Source: Myxococcales bacterium (GTDB taxonomy: Bacteria > Myxococcota_A > UBA9160 > SZUA-336). From it: a stretch of DNA of 61,621 nt. The notes beneath the pieces were generated by a model, which saw nothing but the letters and a program-made list of their open reading frames with translations, searched no databases and had not been told where the DNA came from. Made by a program: the position numbers and the translations under genes. This document shows, one piece after another, positions 1 through 7,285 of this stretch (the stretch's first letter is position 1; the number at the start of each line of letters is the position of its first letter). Location: assembly GCA_013215565.1 (NCBI GenBank), contig JABSQV010000013.1:1-61621 (forward strand), given 5' to 3'.

Positions 1-480
1 GGTGCCCTGAACGGCCACGCGATCGGAGGAGGGCTGGGGCTCGCCCTGGTCTGCGACGTCCGCGTGGCCAACCGCGAGGCCAAGTACGGGGCGAACTTCG
101 TCCGGCTCGGACTGCACCCCGGAATGGCGACGACCTACCTGTTGCCGCGTCTGGTGGGCGTGCCCAGGGGCGTGGAGCTGCTGCTCACGGGCCGGATCGT
201 GACGGGAGCCGAAGCGGCCGAGATCGGGCTCGCGAACCACGCGGTTGCGCCGGAAGAGGTGCTGGAGCGGTCACTCGAGATCGCGCGCGAAGTCGCGACC
301 GCGGCCCCGATCGCGGTGCGCTGGGCCAAGCGCTCGATCTATCGCGGCCTCGGCTGGGATCCGCGCACCGCGGCCGAGCACGAGGCGCACGCGCAGTCGC
401 GCACCATCGAAACCGAGGATTCCCGCGAGGGCATCCAGGCGTTGCTCGAGAAGCGGCCTGCCGAGTTCAATAACCGCTGA
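1..480 (+). CDS. Enoyl-CoA hydratase/isomerase (crotonase) family protein, 5' end missing
   Basis: The frame is open from the first base, so the start lies outside the window and only about the C-terminal 159 residues are present. GHAIGGGLGLALVCDVR is the crotonase oxyanion-hole loop and PGMATTYLLPRLVG the following helix; the end (EDSREGIQALLEKRPAEF) is typical of the family. Hydratases use two glutamates, one in GGGxEL and one in FGxPE. Here the matching positions read GGGLGL and YGANF, so both appear to be absent. That argues against simple enoyl-CoA hydration and for another crotonase reaction such as isomerisation or hydrolysis. Family assignment is firm; substrate unknown. Confidence 0.9.
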   Translation, partial: GALNGHAIGGGLGLALVCDVRVANREAKYGANFVRLGLHPGMATTYLLPRLVGVPRGVELLLTGRIVTGAEAAEIGLANHAVAPEEVLERSLEIAREVATAAPIAVRWAKRSIYRGLGWDPRTAAEHEAHAQSRTIETEDSREGIQALLEKRPAEFNNR

Positions 481-494
481 GGTTCGGGGGGCCT

Positions 495-1841
495 GTGGGG
501 CGTAGCCAGGGAGCGGGCTCGGGGCGCAAGAAGCCGACATCGCGCGTCCCGTCGGGCCGGACTGAGCGCGTGGCGCGGCTCGGAGCGATGCTTGCCGGCA
601 TCGCGGGCGAAACCGCGCTCGGCGCGCTGCGCCAGGCCGCGGGGATCCGAGACGAGCCGGGCAGCCTGGTCTTCTCTCGCTCGAACGCACGGCGCCTGAC
701 GGAGACCCTGGGCGGGATGCGCGGCGCCGCGATGAAGCTCGGCCAGATGCTCTCGCTGCAGGGCGAGGACCTGCTGCCGCCGGAGTTCACCGAGATCCTG
801 GCAGAACTGCGAAACCAGGCGCACTTCATGCCGCGCGATCAAGTGGTGGCCGTGCTCGAGGCTGAGTTCGGCCCCGGATGGGAGCGGCGTTTCGAACTCT
901 TCGACTTTGAGCCGCTGGCGGCGGCCTCGATCGGCCAGGTCCACGGCGCACGGACCGCCGACGGGCGCGAGCTTGCGCTCAAGATCCAGTATCCAGGTGT
1001 GGAACAGAGCATCGACAGCGACGTCGACAACCTGGCGCTCCTTTTGCGCGTGACACGCTTGCTACCACCCCAGATCGACTACGAAGCACTGATCCCGGAA
1101 CTCAAGCAGGAACTCCACCGCGAGGCCGACTACTGCCGCGAGGCCGACAACACCGAAAAGTACGCGGAGTTGATCGGCTCCGATCGCGGCATCCTGGTTC
1201 CGCGCGTGCACCGGGACTTCTCCACCCTGCGTATCCTGGCGACCGATCGCCTGTACGGACGGCCGATCGAGGACCTGCGCTCCCCGGAGCACAGCGATGC
1301 GACGCGGGACCGTGTCGGGGAGCGCCTGCTGCGGCTGGTGTTGCGGGAACTCTTCGAGTTCCGCTTCATGCAGACCGACCCGAACTTTGCCAACTACCTG
1401 TTCGACCCGGGCAACGAACGCATCGTGTTGCTCGACTTCGGTGCTGCCCGCCGCTTCGGAGGTCGCTTCCTGCGCGACTATCGCGCTTTTTTGATCTCGG
1501 GCGTCGAAGAGGACGAGGCGGCTCTTCTCGAGGTCGGGACCGAACTCGGTTTCCTGTCCGGAGACGAGAGTGCAGAAGCGCGGCGACTCTACCTGGATTT
1601 GTGCGGGCTGTTCGCGGAGCCGCTGCGCTTTCCCGGCCGCTACCGTTTTGGCGACTCAGATCTGACTCGCCGGGTTCGGGATCGCGGCTTCGAGGCCCTG
1701 ATCGAGAACCCGCTCCCCCAGCCCTCGCCCGAGATCCTGTTCATCCACCGGAAGCTGATCGGGAGCTTCCTGCTCTGCGCGCACATTGGCGCGTCCCTGG
1801 ACTGCCGGCCCCTCTACCGGGAACTCGTGGTCGGGGCGTAG
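495..1841 (+). CDS. ABC1/UbiB-type atypical kinase (COQ8/ADCK-like)
   Basis: A 448-residue atypical protein-kinase-like ATPase. It shows the family hallmarks in order: the KxGQ motif (MKLGQMLSLQ, about residue 76), the Ala-rich nucleotide loop (AAASIGQVHG, about 141), the kinase lysine (LALKIQYPG), the catalytic loop QTDPNFANYL (about 293) and the metal-binding DFG (LLDFGAAR, about 315). QTDPN rather than the bacterial HADPHPGN resembles the COQ8/ADCK3 side of the family, which supports quinone or lipid metabolism. Start is GTG 14 bp after the crotonase stop, so the genes may be co-transcribed. The first 30 residues are basic and low-complexity; an internal start is possible. Substrate unknown. 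Confidence 0.88.
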   Translation: MGRSQGAGSGRKKPTSRVPSGRTERVARLGAMLAGIAGETALGALRQAAGIRDEPGSLVFSRSNARRLTETLGGMRGAAMKLGQMLSLQGEDLLPPEFTEILAELRNQAHFMPRDQVVAVLEAEFGPGWERRFELFDFEPLAAASIGQVHGARTADGRELALKIQYPGVEQSIDSDVDNLALLLRVTRLLPPQIDYEALIPELKQELHREADYCREADNTEKYAELIGSDRGILVPRVHRDFSTLRILATDRLYGRPIEDLRSPEHSDATRDRVGERLLRLVLRELFEFRFMQTDPNFANYLFDPGNERIVLLDFGAARRFGGRFLRDYRAFLISGVEEDEAALLEVGTELGFLSGDESAEARRLYLDLCGLFAEPLRFPGRYRFGDSDLTRRVRDRGFEALIENPLPQPSPEILFIHRKLIGSFLLCAHIGASLDCRPLYRELVVGA

Positions 1842-1875
1842 CCGGCCGCTCGCTGTTCTGGAGCCCGGATCGGGG

Positions 1876-2262
1876 TCAGTACCAGGGCCCCCAGGGCCCC
1901 CACGGTCCCCAGTTCATGGCGGCGACCGCCTGGTCTTCTGCGATCTGCTGGCGCTGCTTCATGCGCTGGTAGCGACCGTAAGCTGCCTGGGAGCCCGCAT
2001 ACAGGCACTTGCAGTGCATGGAATCGGCGTAGATCCAGATTACGTCTCCGTCGCGTTCTCGAGCCAGGAGCTTTCGCTGCGGGAGCTTGTCTAGCGAGGC
2101 GAGTTGCTGGTCCGTCGTCGCGAGCTTCATCTGAAAGCCCGCCGCGGCGAGCGATCGTTCCGAGTTGATTGCGTTCTGGGTTGCGACCCAGGCGCAACCG
2201 CCGAGCAAGCCTGCAACCAGCACCAGCGCTGCCAGCCTGACGAGTCCGGTCCGTGTCCTCAT
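1876..2262 (-). CDS. Small lipoprotein with GPW-repeat C-terminus
   Basis: A 128-residue protein starting with a basic n-region and a hydrophobic stretch ending in LLGGCAW, a good lipobox, so it should be anchored to the membrane at Cys23. A strong ribosome site (GGGAGGAG) precedes this ATG. The mature part has a helical Gln/Leu-rich segment, an HCKCLYAG cysteine pair and a Tyr/Gln-rich helix, and ends in NWGPWGPWGPWY. I recognise no family. It sits alone on the minus strand, convergent with the ABC1-kinase gene (34 bp between stops) and divergent from the SnoaL-like gene. Confidence 0.72.
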   Translation of the reverse strand: MRTRTGLVRLAALVLVAGLLGGCAWVATQNAINSERSLAAAGFQMKLATTDQQLASLDKLPQRKLLARERDGDVIWIYADSMHCKCLYAGSQAAYGRYQRMKQRQQIAEDQAVAAMNWGPWGPWGPWY

Positions 2263-2467
2263 CGCTCTCCTCCCAACTCGAGAGCTGTCCCCGGGGCCCG
2301 GGGCTTCTGCGGTGCGCCCCTGCCCGCGACGGCTTCGGTTGCGCGAATTCTGGGACGGGCCGGTCCGGCAAGTCAAATGCGCAGGCTGGCCAGAATTCGC
2401 TGCCGGGGTCTCCCCACGGGGATCCAGGATCGGTATCATGGTCATGGACCGGCATGAGGAAGGTGCG

Positions 2468-2932
2468 ATGACGGACAAGGATGGCCCGGAGCGCTTGCCC
2501 CCCGGGGTTTCGCTCGCGGAATTTCGCGCGGTTGCGGACCGGGTAGAACTCACCGAACTCCTGAGCCGCTATCACCAGTACATCGATGCGATGAAGTGGG
2601 AGAGCCTGGGAGAGGTCTTCGCCGATGATGCCGAGTGCCACTACCTGGGTCTCGAGATCTTCGGGGTATCCGACGTCAGCATCGAGGGGCGCGAGAAGGT
2701 CATCGAGTGGCTGCGCGTCAACCTCGGGCAGTTTGGAGATACGCAGCCCAAGCACTTTTTTGCGAACCACGTATTCGACATCCTGGGCGACCGTGCGAAG
2801 ACCCGGAGCTACATGCACGTGATCGCGTCTCTCGTGAGCGGGATTTACGAAGTCGAGCACAAGCGCACCCCGGAGGGGTGGCGGATCGTGAAACTCAAGC
2901 TCGAACACTTCCGCACCGAGCAGGCGCGCTGA
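2468..2932 (+). CDS. SnoaL-like / NTF2-fold protein
   Basis: A 154-residue single-domain protein with the SnoaL_4 pattern: an N-terminal helix (LTELLSRYHQYIDAMKWESL), then FADDAECHYLG, a central region and the terminal strands GWRIVKLKLEHF. This fold occurs in polyketide cyclases, ring-hydroxylating dioxygenase beta subunits, steroid isomerases and many uncharacterised small-molecule enzymes. ATG at 2468 follows GAGGAAGGTGCG and matches the normal family start; longer in-frame extensions upstream look non-coding. It could be an isomerase or dehydratase linked to the surrounding lipid/steroid genes, but the sequence does not fix a substrate. Confidence 0.82.
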   Translation: MTDKDGPERLPPGVSLAEFRAVADRVELTELLSRYHQYIDAMKWESLGEVFADDAECHYLGLEIFGVSDVSIEGREKVIEWLRVNLGQFGDTQPKHFFANHVFDILGDRAKTRSYMHVIASLVSGIYEVEHKRTPEGWRIVKLKLEHFRTEQAR

Positions 2933-3204
2933 CGAAGCGAGTCGCGGGTCGGTTGGCCGAGAGTTCCAACACGCTGCGTCGACTCGACGTCCCGGATGGT
3001 CGCGCGCAAAGGCGCGCCGGATCGCGAGCCTCGCGGCGTTGGAACCGGGTCGCTACGACATTCGCGTGAACGCCATCGATCCCGCCTCGCGCAACTCGGA
3101 CCTGGTCGCGCCTCGCCAAGGACCGGACCGCGAGCCATTGCGGCGCGGCCATCCTGGGTGACGATCGAGGTTGAGGCTCTGTCCGGGAGGTGAGGGGCCC
3201 CAAA

Positions 3205-4623
3205 ATGAGATCAGGGCGGGGGCGGACGATCAAGCCAGGCCGCGCGGTGTACCGTCGCTGCGTCTTCTGCCGGCTCGCGCTGCTGCCTCTCCTGTTCGCG
3301 GACCTGGGCTGCAGCGAGGAGCCGCAGCCGCATCCGCGGGCCGACGCCATCGTCCTCATTACCGTCGATACACTGCGCGCCGACCGGCTGGGTGCCTACG
3401 GCAGTCCCCTGGGTCTGACCCCGAATCTGGACCTCCTGGCGCGGAACTCCGATCGCTTCAACTTTGCGTATGCGCCTGCGCCGTTCACGCTTCCGTCCGT
3501 GGCTTCGATGATGACGGGCCGGTATCCCGAAGAACTGGGCATCCTCAAGAACTCGGGCAAAGTCCCGGCCTCGGTTCCGACGATCGCGGGGCGGCTGCAC
3601 CAGCAGCGCTGGGCCACCGGTGCCGTCGTCTCCAACTTCGTGCTCCATCCCTGGTCCGGCCTGAAGAGCGGGTTTCGGAATTTCGATGCCAGCTTCGATG
3701 AAGAAGAAGCCAATCGGGGCATCCGCGAGCGGACCGCGTCATCGACCACCGATGCTGCGATCAAGATGCTCGAGTGGCTGGTGGTCGCACGACCGAACTT
3801 CTTCTTCTGGGTTCATTACCAGGATCCTCACGGTCCCTACACGCCCCCCGGGGATCGCAGGGCGCGCTACCTCGAGCGCGAACACGCGGCCTCCGGAGGA
3901 AGGCGCTCGCTCGAGCTTGATCCTCGCGGACTGGGGGGGCTGCCGGACTATCAGTTTCTGGAGCCGCATCGCGATGTCGGCTTCTACCGTGCCGGCTACG
4001 ACGGCGAGGTCAGCTACATGGACGAGCAGCTGGGGCGTCTGCTGGGCTGGCTCCAGGCGCGCGGCGTGCTGAAACGCACCGCCGTGATCTTTGCTGCCGA
4101 TCACGGAGAGTCCTTTGGCGAGGACGACTACTGGTTTGCGCATGGAGAGCACCTGAACGAGGCGACGCTCCGGGTTCCGCTCTTGATTCATGTACCGGGC
4201 CGGGCGCCGCGCGTGCGTGAGGACCTCGCAGCACTCACCGACTTGAGCGCGACCCTGCTCGGTCTTGCCGGGGTCGCCCGCGACCCCGCACTGCCCGGGC
4301 GCGATCTGCTTGCACCCGGCGCGGAAGCGGGCGCGTCTCCCGGCTACTTTCGTACCGATCCCCCGACTTCCGAGGTCGCGCGTATGGGAATCTCGGACGG
4401 GAAATTCAAGTACCTGCGCGCCGGGGGCGAGGAGTTCTTGTACCGGCTCCCCGATGAGAGTTCCAACCTGGCGGAGTCCGAGCCCCACGTCCTGGCCGAA
4501 CTGAGGGCCTCGCTCGAGGCGGTGCGCGCTCGCATGGGTCCCGCGATCGAGCCCCGGAGTCCCGGGCTACTCAAGGCCCGCAAGCAGCAACTCGAGGCGC
4601 TCGGTTACGGCGTCGACGAGTGA
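3205..4623 (+). CDS. Sulfatase-like hydrolase, alkaline-phosphatase superfamily, probable lipoprotein
   Basis: A 472-residue sulfatase-family protein. An N-terminal hydrophobic stretch ends in FADLGCSEE, a lipobox, so it is probably exported and lipidated. Metal-site segments are visible: ITVDTLRADRLGAYG near the start of the mature protein and FAADHGESFGED in the second half. The nucleophile loop reads TLPSVASMMTGRYP where formylglycine sulfatases have CxPSR; Thr replaces the Cys and Val the Arg. It therefore cannot form formylglycine there and may be a phosphodiesterase, phosphotransferase or Thr-dependent hydrolase. ATG at 3205 has GAGGGG seven bases upstream; an in-frame GTG at 3190 is the alternative. 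Confidence 0.85.
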   Translation: MRSGRGRTIKPGRAVYRRCVFCRLALLPLLFADLGCSEEPQPHPRADAIVLITVDTLRADRLGAYGSPLGLTPNLDLLARNSDRFNFAYAPAPFTLPSVASMMTGRYPEELGILKNSGKVPASVPTIAGRLHQQRWATGAVVSNFVLHPWSGLKSGFRNFDASFDEEEANRGIRERTASSTTDAAIKMLEWLVVARPNFFFWVHYQDPHGPYTPPGDRRARYLEREHAASGGRRSLELDPRGLGGLPDYQFLEPHRDVGFYRAGYDGEVSYMDEQLGRLLGWLQARGVLKRTAVIFAADHGESFGEDDYWFAHGEHLNEATLRVPLLIHVPGRAPRVREDLAALTDLSATLLGLAGVARDPALPGRDLLAPGAEAGASPGYFRTDPPTSEVARMGISDGKFKYLRAGGEEFLYRLPDESSNLAESEPHVLAELRASLEAVRARMGPAIEPRSPGLLKARKQQLEALGYGVDE

Positions 4624-4649
4624 GCGAATCCCCGCGGCGGGGGCCGGGC

Positions 4650-5861
4650 CTAGAGGCCGTCGCGCTTCTGTGCGAAACGCTGGCGGCGTCGCAGGGACTC
4701 GCTGCGCTCTTCGGGTGTCACGCTGCGCGTGGATTCGGGGAGGCTCCGGCGCAGGTCCGCGAAGCGCACCACGCGCAGGCTGGGTTCGGGTAGGGTTTTC
4801 GACAGCAAGTAGCGGCCGTTCAACAGCCCCACCTCGTGTCCGCCCGCGTCCAGCCAGTTCGGTACGCCCGGGTCCCGGTGTGCGATGACGGCCCGGAACA
4901 CCCCGTCCGGATCCAGGACGGCCGCATGTCCGTTGATCGAGGTCTGGCGCCTCCACCAGTCCATCGATTCCCAGTAGACGGTGGCGAGCTGGAAGCTCCA
5001 GTAGTGACAGCGGGGTGGTGTGACTTCGAGAATCACGGCCTCGTCGGGCCGGCAGTGGTAGTTCCCGAGGCCGTAGGAAAGGCCGCGCAGGCCCCCCCAC
5101 TCGCTCTCTCCCGGATCGAGGAAGGGTGACGAGTTCGGCGGGGCGTTCAGGCAGTTCCGAACCATCGCGTCCCAGAACGAGGCCCCGCGGTCCATCCAGA
5201 CCATCAGCAGTTCCGCCTGCGTCGCGATCTGTGCGGGCGACTCGGGCGGCGGCGGATAGCTGGCTCCTACACGCTCGATGCTGAGGTTCGCCGGACGCTC
5301 GCTCTCCCAGTCATAGAAGTACTGGCGCACGCACAGTGAACCCGCCCCCGGCTCGAGTTCGACCCAGTTGCCCGGGTGCCGGTCGGGACTCAGGACGATC
5401 TCTATCGAGCCGTCTTCCTCCCACGCGAGCTGGCGCCAGTCGACGCCCGCCACGATCCGGTACTTGGGCGCCGCACAGAAGTGCGGAGCGTGTACCTGAA
5501 GATCGAGGTGGTGACAGCTCCCGCGATCCCCGTAGATCCGGTAGCTTGCGTCACCCCGAATCGCCGCGAACGAGTAGATCGTGTCGGGATTGTTGAGGCC
5601 CCAGCTGTAGCTGCGGTCCGCCCAGCGGCCGAAATAGGGGTAGTCGGGGTCGCCGAGTTCCATCGCCAGGATCGAACCCGCCGAGAGGTAGCGGGTCATG
5701 TAACGCAGGCCCTGCGCGCGGGCGAGCGAACCCGCCGCTGCGACCGATCGCTCGTCGTAGGCCAGCCGGCCTAGCCGCCGCCAGCTGTCGACGAGGCGCT
5801 CGAAGAGCGCCCCGTCCTCCAGGGCCTGGCCCTGCTCGGGGCTGATCTCGCGCGTTGCCAT
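4650..5861 (-). CDS. DUF1214 domain-containing protein
   Basis: A 403-residue protein with the DUF1214 pattern: a Tyr/Trp-rich core (YSWGLNNPDTIYSFAAIRGD, RIYGDRGSCHHLDLQV) and a C-terminal half with NYHCRPDEAVILEVTPP and HYWSFQLATVYWESMDW. No signal peptide or membrane helix is evident. Related proteins occur as companions of lipid and steroid catabolic genes in actinobacteria and deltaproteobacteria, but no reaction has been assigned to the family that I know of. ATG 5861 follows GGAGGGAGC. Its stop converges on the sulfatase gene, and the 26-bp gap holds a GC-rich hairpin (4630-4642) that may end transcription. Confidence 0.75.
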   Translation of the reverse strand: MATREISPEQGQALEDGALFERLVDSWRRLGRLAYDERSVAAAGSLARAQGLRYMTRYLSAGSILAMELGDPDYPYFGRWADRSYSWGLNNPDTIYSFAAIRGDASYRIYGDRGSCHHLDLQVHAPHFCAAPKYRIVAGVDWRQLAWEEDGSIEIVLSPDRHPGNWVELEPGAGSLCVRQYFYDWESERPANLSIERVGASYPPPPESPAQIATQAELLMVWMDRGASFWDAMVRNCLNAPPNSSPFLDPGESEWGGLRGLSYGLGNYHCRPDEAVILEVTPPRCHYWSFQLATVYWESMDWWRRQTSINGHAAVLDPDGVFRAVIAHRDPGVPNWLDAGGHEVGLLNGRYLLSKTLPEPSLRVVRFADLRRSLPESTRSVTPEERSESLRRRQRFAQKRDGL

Positions 5862-6005
5862 CCGGGGCTCCCTCCGCTAGCGCTGGCTTGGGTTCGCTCG
5901 GGCTTCCGGGGGGTGAGTTGCCGGCGTCGCGTCCCGGAACCGCCCGCGGCTAGCTTGCCAGACCCTCCGGGTCCAGGGAAGCACGGGATCGGACGCCCCG
6001 GGCGC

Positions 6006-6036
6006 TTGACGCGGGGCCCCCGCCCGACCCTATGCT
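6006..6036 (+). promoter_or_regulatory. Sigma70-type promoter, copy 1 of a repeated promoter family
   Basis: -35 TTGACG at 6006-6011, 19-bp GC-rich spacer ending CGACCC, -10 TATGCT at 6031-6036. Transcription would start near 6043, about 48 bases before the amidohydrolase ATG. The same arrangement recurs at 14093-14123 and on the minus strand at 19741-19771. Confidence 0.65.
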
Positions 6037-6090
6037 GCAAGGGGCGTTGCACCGGGCTCGGATCACGGCTTTCGAGACCGAGGGGGCTCT

Positions 6091-7281
6091 ATGCAGACTC
6101 GTTTCTTCGACACTGCCAGCATCGACTACCCGATCATCGACTCGGACGCGCACGTCAACGAGCCGCCGAATCTCTGGCAGGACCGGGTTCCCGCCAAGTG
6201 GAAGGAACGTGCGCCGCGGGTGCTCGAGACCGAGCGGGGAGACATCTGGAGCTTCGATGGCGGCCGCGAGAAGTGGCCGATGGGTCTCACGGCCACGGCG
6301 GGCCAGAGCTTCTTCCAGTTCTCGGCCGTGGGGGGACGCTATTCGGAGATGCGGCCCGGCAGCTTCGAGACCGCGGCCCGATTGCGCGACCTCGACGCGG
6401 ACGGAATTTTCGCGCAGGTGCTGTATCCGAGCGTGACGCTCAAAGGCGCGCGGATCTACTCGGGCGAGCGCCCGCTGCAGCTTGCTTGCGTACGTGCCTA
6501 CAACGAGTGGATTCTCGAGTTCTGCAGCGATTCCAACGGGCGGCTGATTTCGCAGGCGATCATCCCGACCACCGGGATCGAAGACGCGGTTGCAGAACTC
6601 GAAGGCGCGATCAAGAGCGGGCACCGGGGAGCCGTGATTTCGGCGTTCCCGAACGGAAGCCTGAATCCTGCGTCCGAGGACCGGGCCTTCTGGTCGGTTG
6701 CCCAGGAGGCGGGCTACCCGATCGCGATCCACATCGGGAGCTTCCTGCCGGATGCTCCGAAGGCCAAGGGGGATGCGGGCCAGAGTTGGACGGGGCTCCG
6801 TTTCGTCGGCCGCGCGGCCTGGACCAAGGCGGGCGGCCAAACCCTCGATGTCGTCTGCGACGTGCTCTTCTCGGGAATCTTCGAAGAGTTTCCGGATCTC
6901 AAGATCGTGCTCGTCGAGGCAAACATCGGCTGGATTCCAACACTGCTCGAGCAGGCCGATGACATGTTCCGCCGCTACCGCTGGTACACGGGTGCAGTCG
7001 ACAAGATGACGCGGATGCCGAGCGAGATTTTCTATCGAAACTTCTTTGCGACGTTCATGCTCGATTCGGTCGGCGTAGAGATGCGCCACCGGATGAATCT
7101 CGACGGGATCATGTGGTCCACCGACTATCCTCACAGCGGAACCGACTGGCCCAACTCGCGGATTACCATCGAACGGAACTTTCGGGGAGTTCCGGCGGAC
7201 GAGGTGAAGAAGATGCTCCACACGAACTGCCGAAATCTGTACGGTTTGGACGAACTCCCGGACTCGCTTCCCCTGGCCTGA
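6091..7281 (+). CDS. Amidohydrolase-2 family metal-dependent hydrolase
   Basis: A 396-residue TIM-barrel amidohydrolase of the ACMSD/decarboxylase-like group. It opens with YPIIDSDAHVNEP, where the usual metal-binding HxH is a DAH variant typical of this subgroup. A mid-barrel His (PIAIHIGSFL) and the C-terminal WSTDYPHSGTDWP provide the other metal and catalytic residues. The C-terminus KMLHTNCRNLYGLD is characteristic. Members hydrolyse or decarboxylate ring or carboxylate substrates and are abundant in hydrocarbon and steroid degraders. It is transcribed from its own promoter, and the following CoA-transferase starts 4 bp after its stop, so they form an operon. Confidence 0.88.
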   Translation: MQTRFFDTASIDYPIIDSDAHVNEPPNLWQDRVPAKWKERAPRVLETERGDIWSFDGGREKWPMGLTATAGQSFFQFSAVGGRYSEMRPGSFETAARLRDLDADGIFAQVLYPSVTLKGARIYSGERPLQLACVRAYNEWILEFCSDSNGRLISQAIIPTTGIEDAVAELEGAIKSGHRGAVISAFPNGSLNPASEDRAFWSVAQEAGYPIAIHIGSFLPDAPKAKGDAGQSWTGLRFVGRAAWTKAGGQTLDVVCDVLFSGIFEEFPDLKIVLVEANIGWIPTLLEQADDMFRRYRWYTGAVDKMTRMPSEIFYRNFFATFMLDSVGVEMRHRMNLDGIMWSTDYPHSGTDWPNSRITIERNFRGVPADEVKKMLHTNCRNLYGLDELPDSLPLA

Positions 7282-7285
7282 GCCC

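Noticed and set aside
4630..4642. GC-rich hairpin between the sulfatase and DUF1214 stops as a terminator
   Set aside because: Short stem with a tiny loop and no T-run; such structures are expected by chance at this GC content, so it is mentioned only in the gene text.
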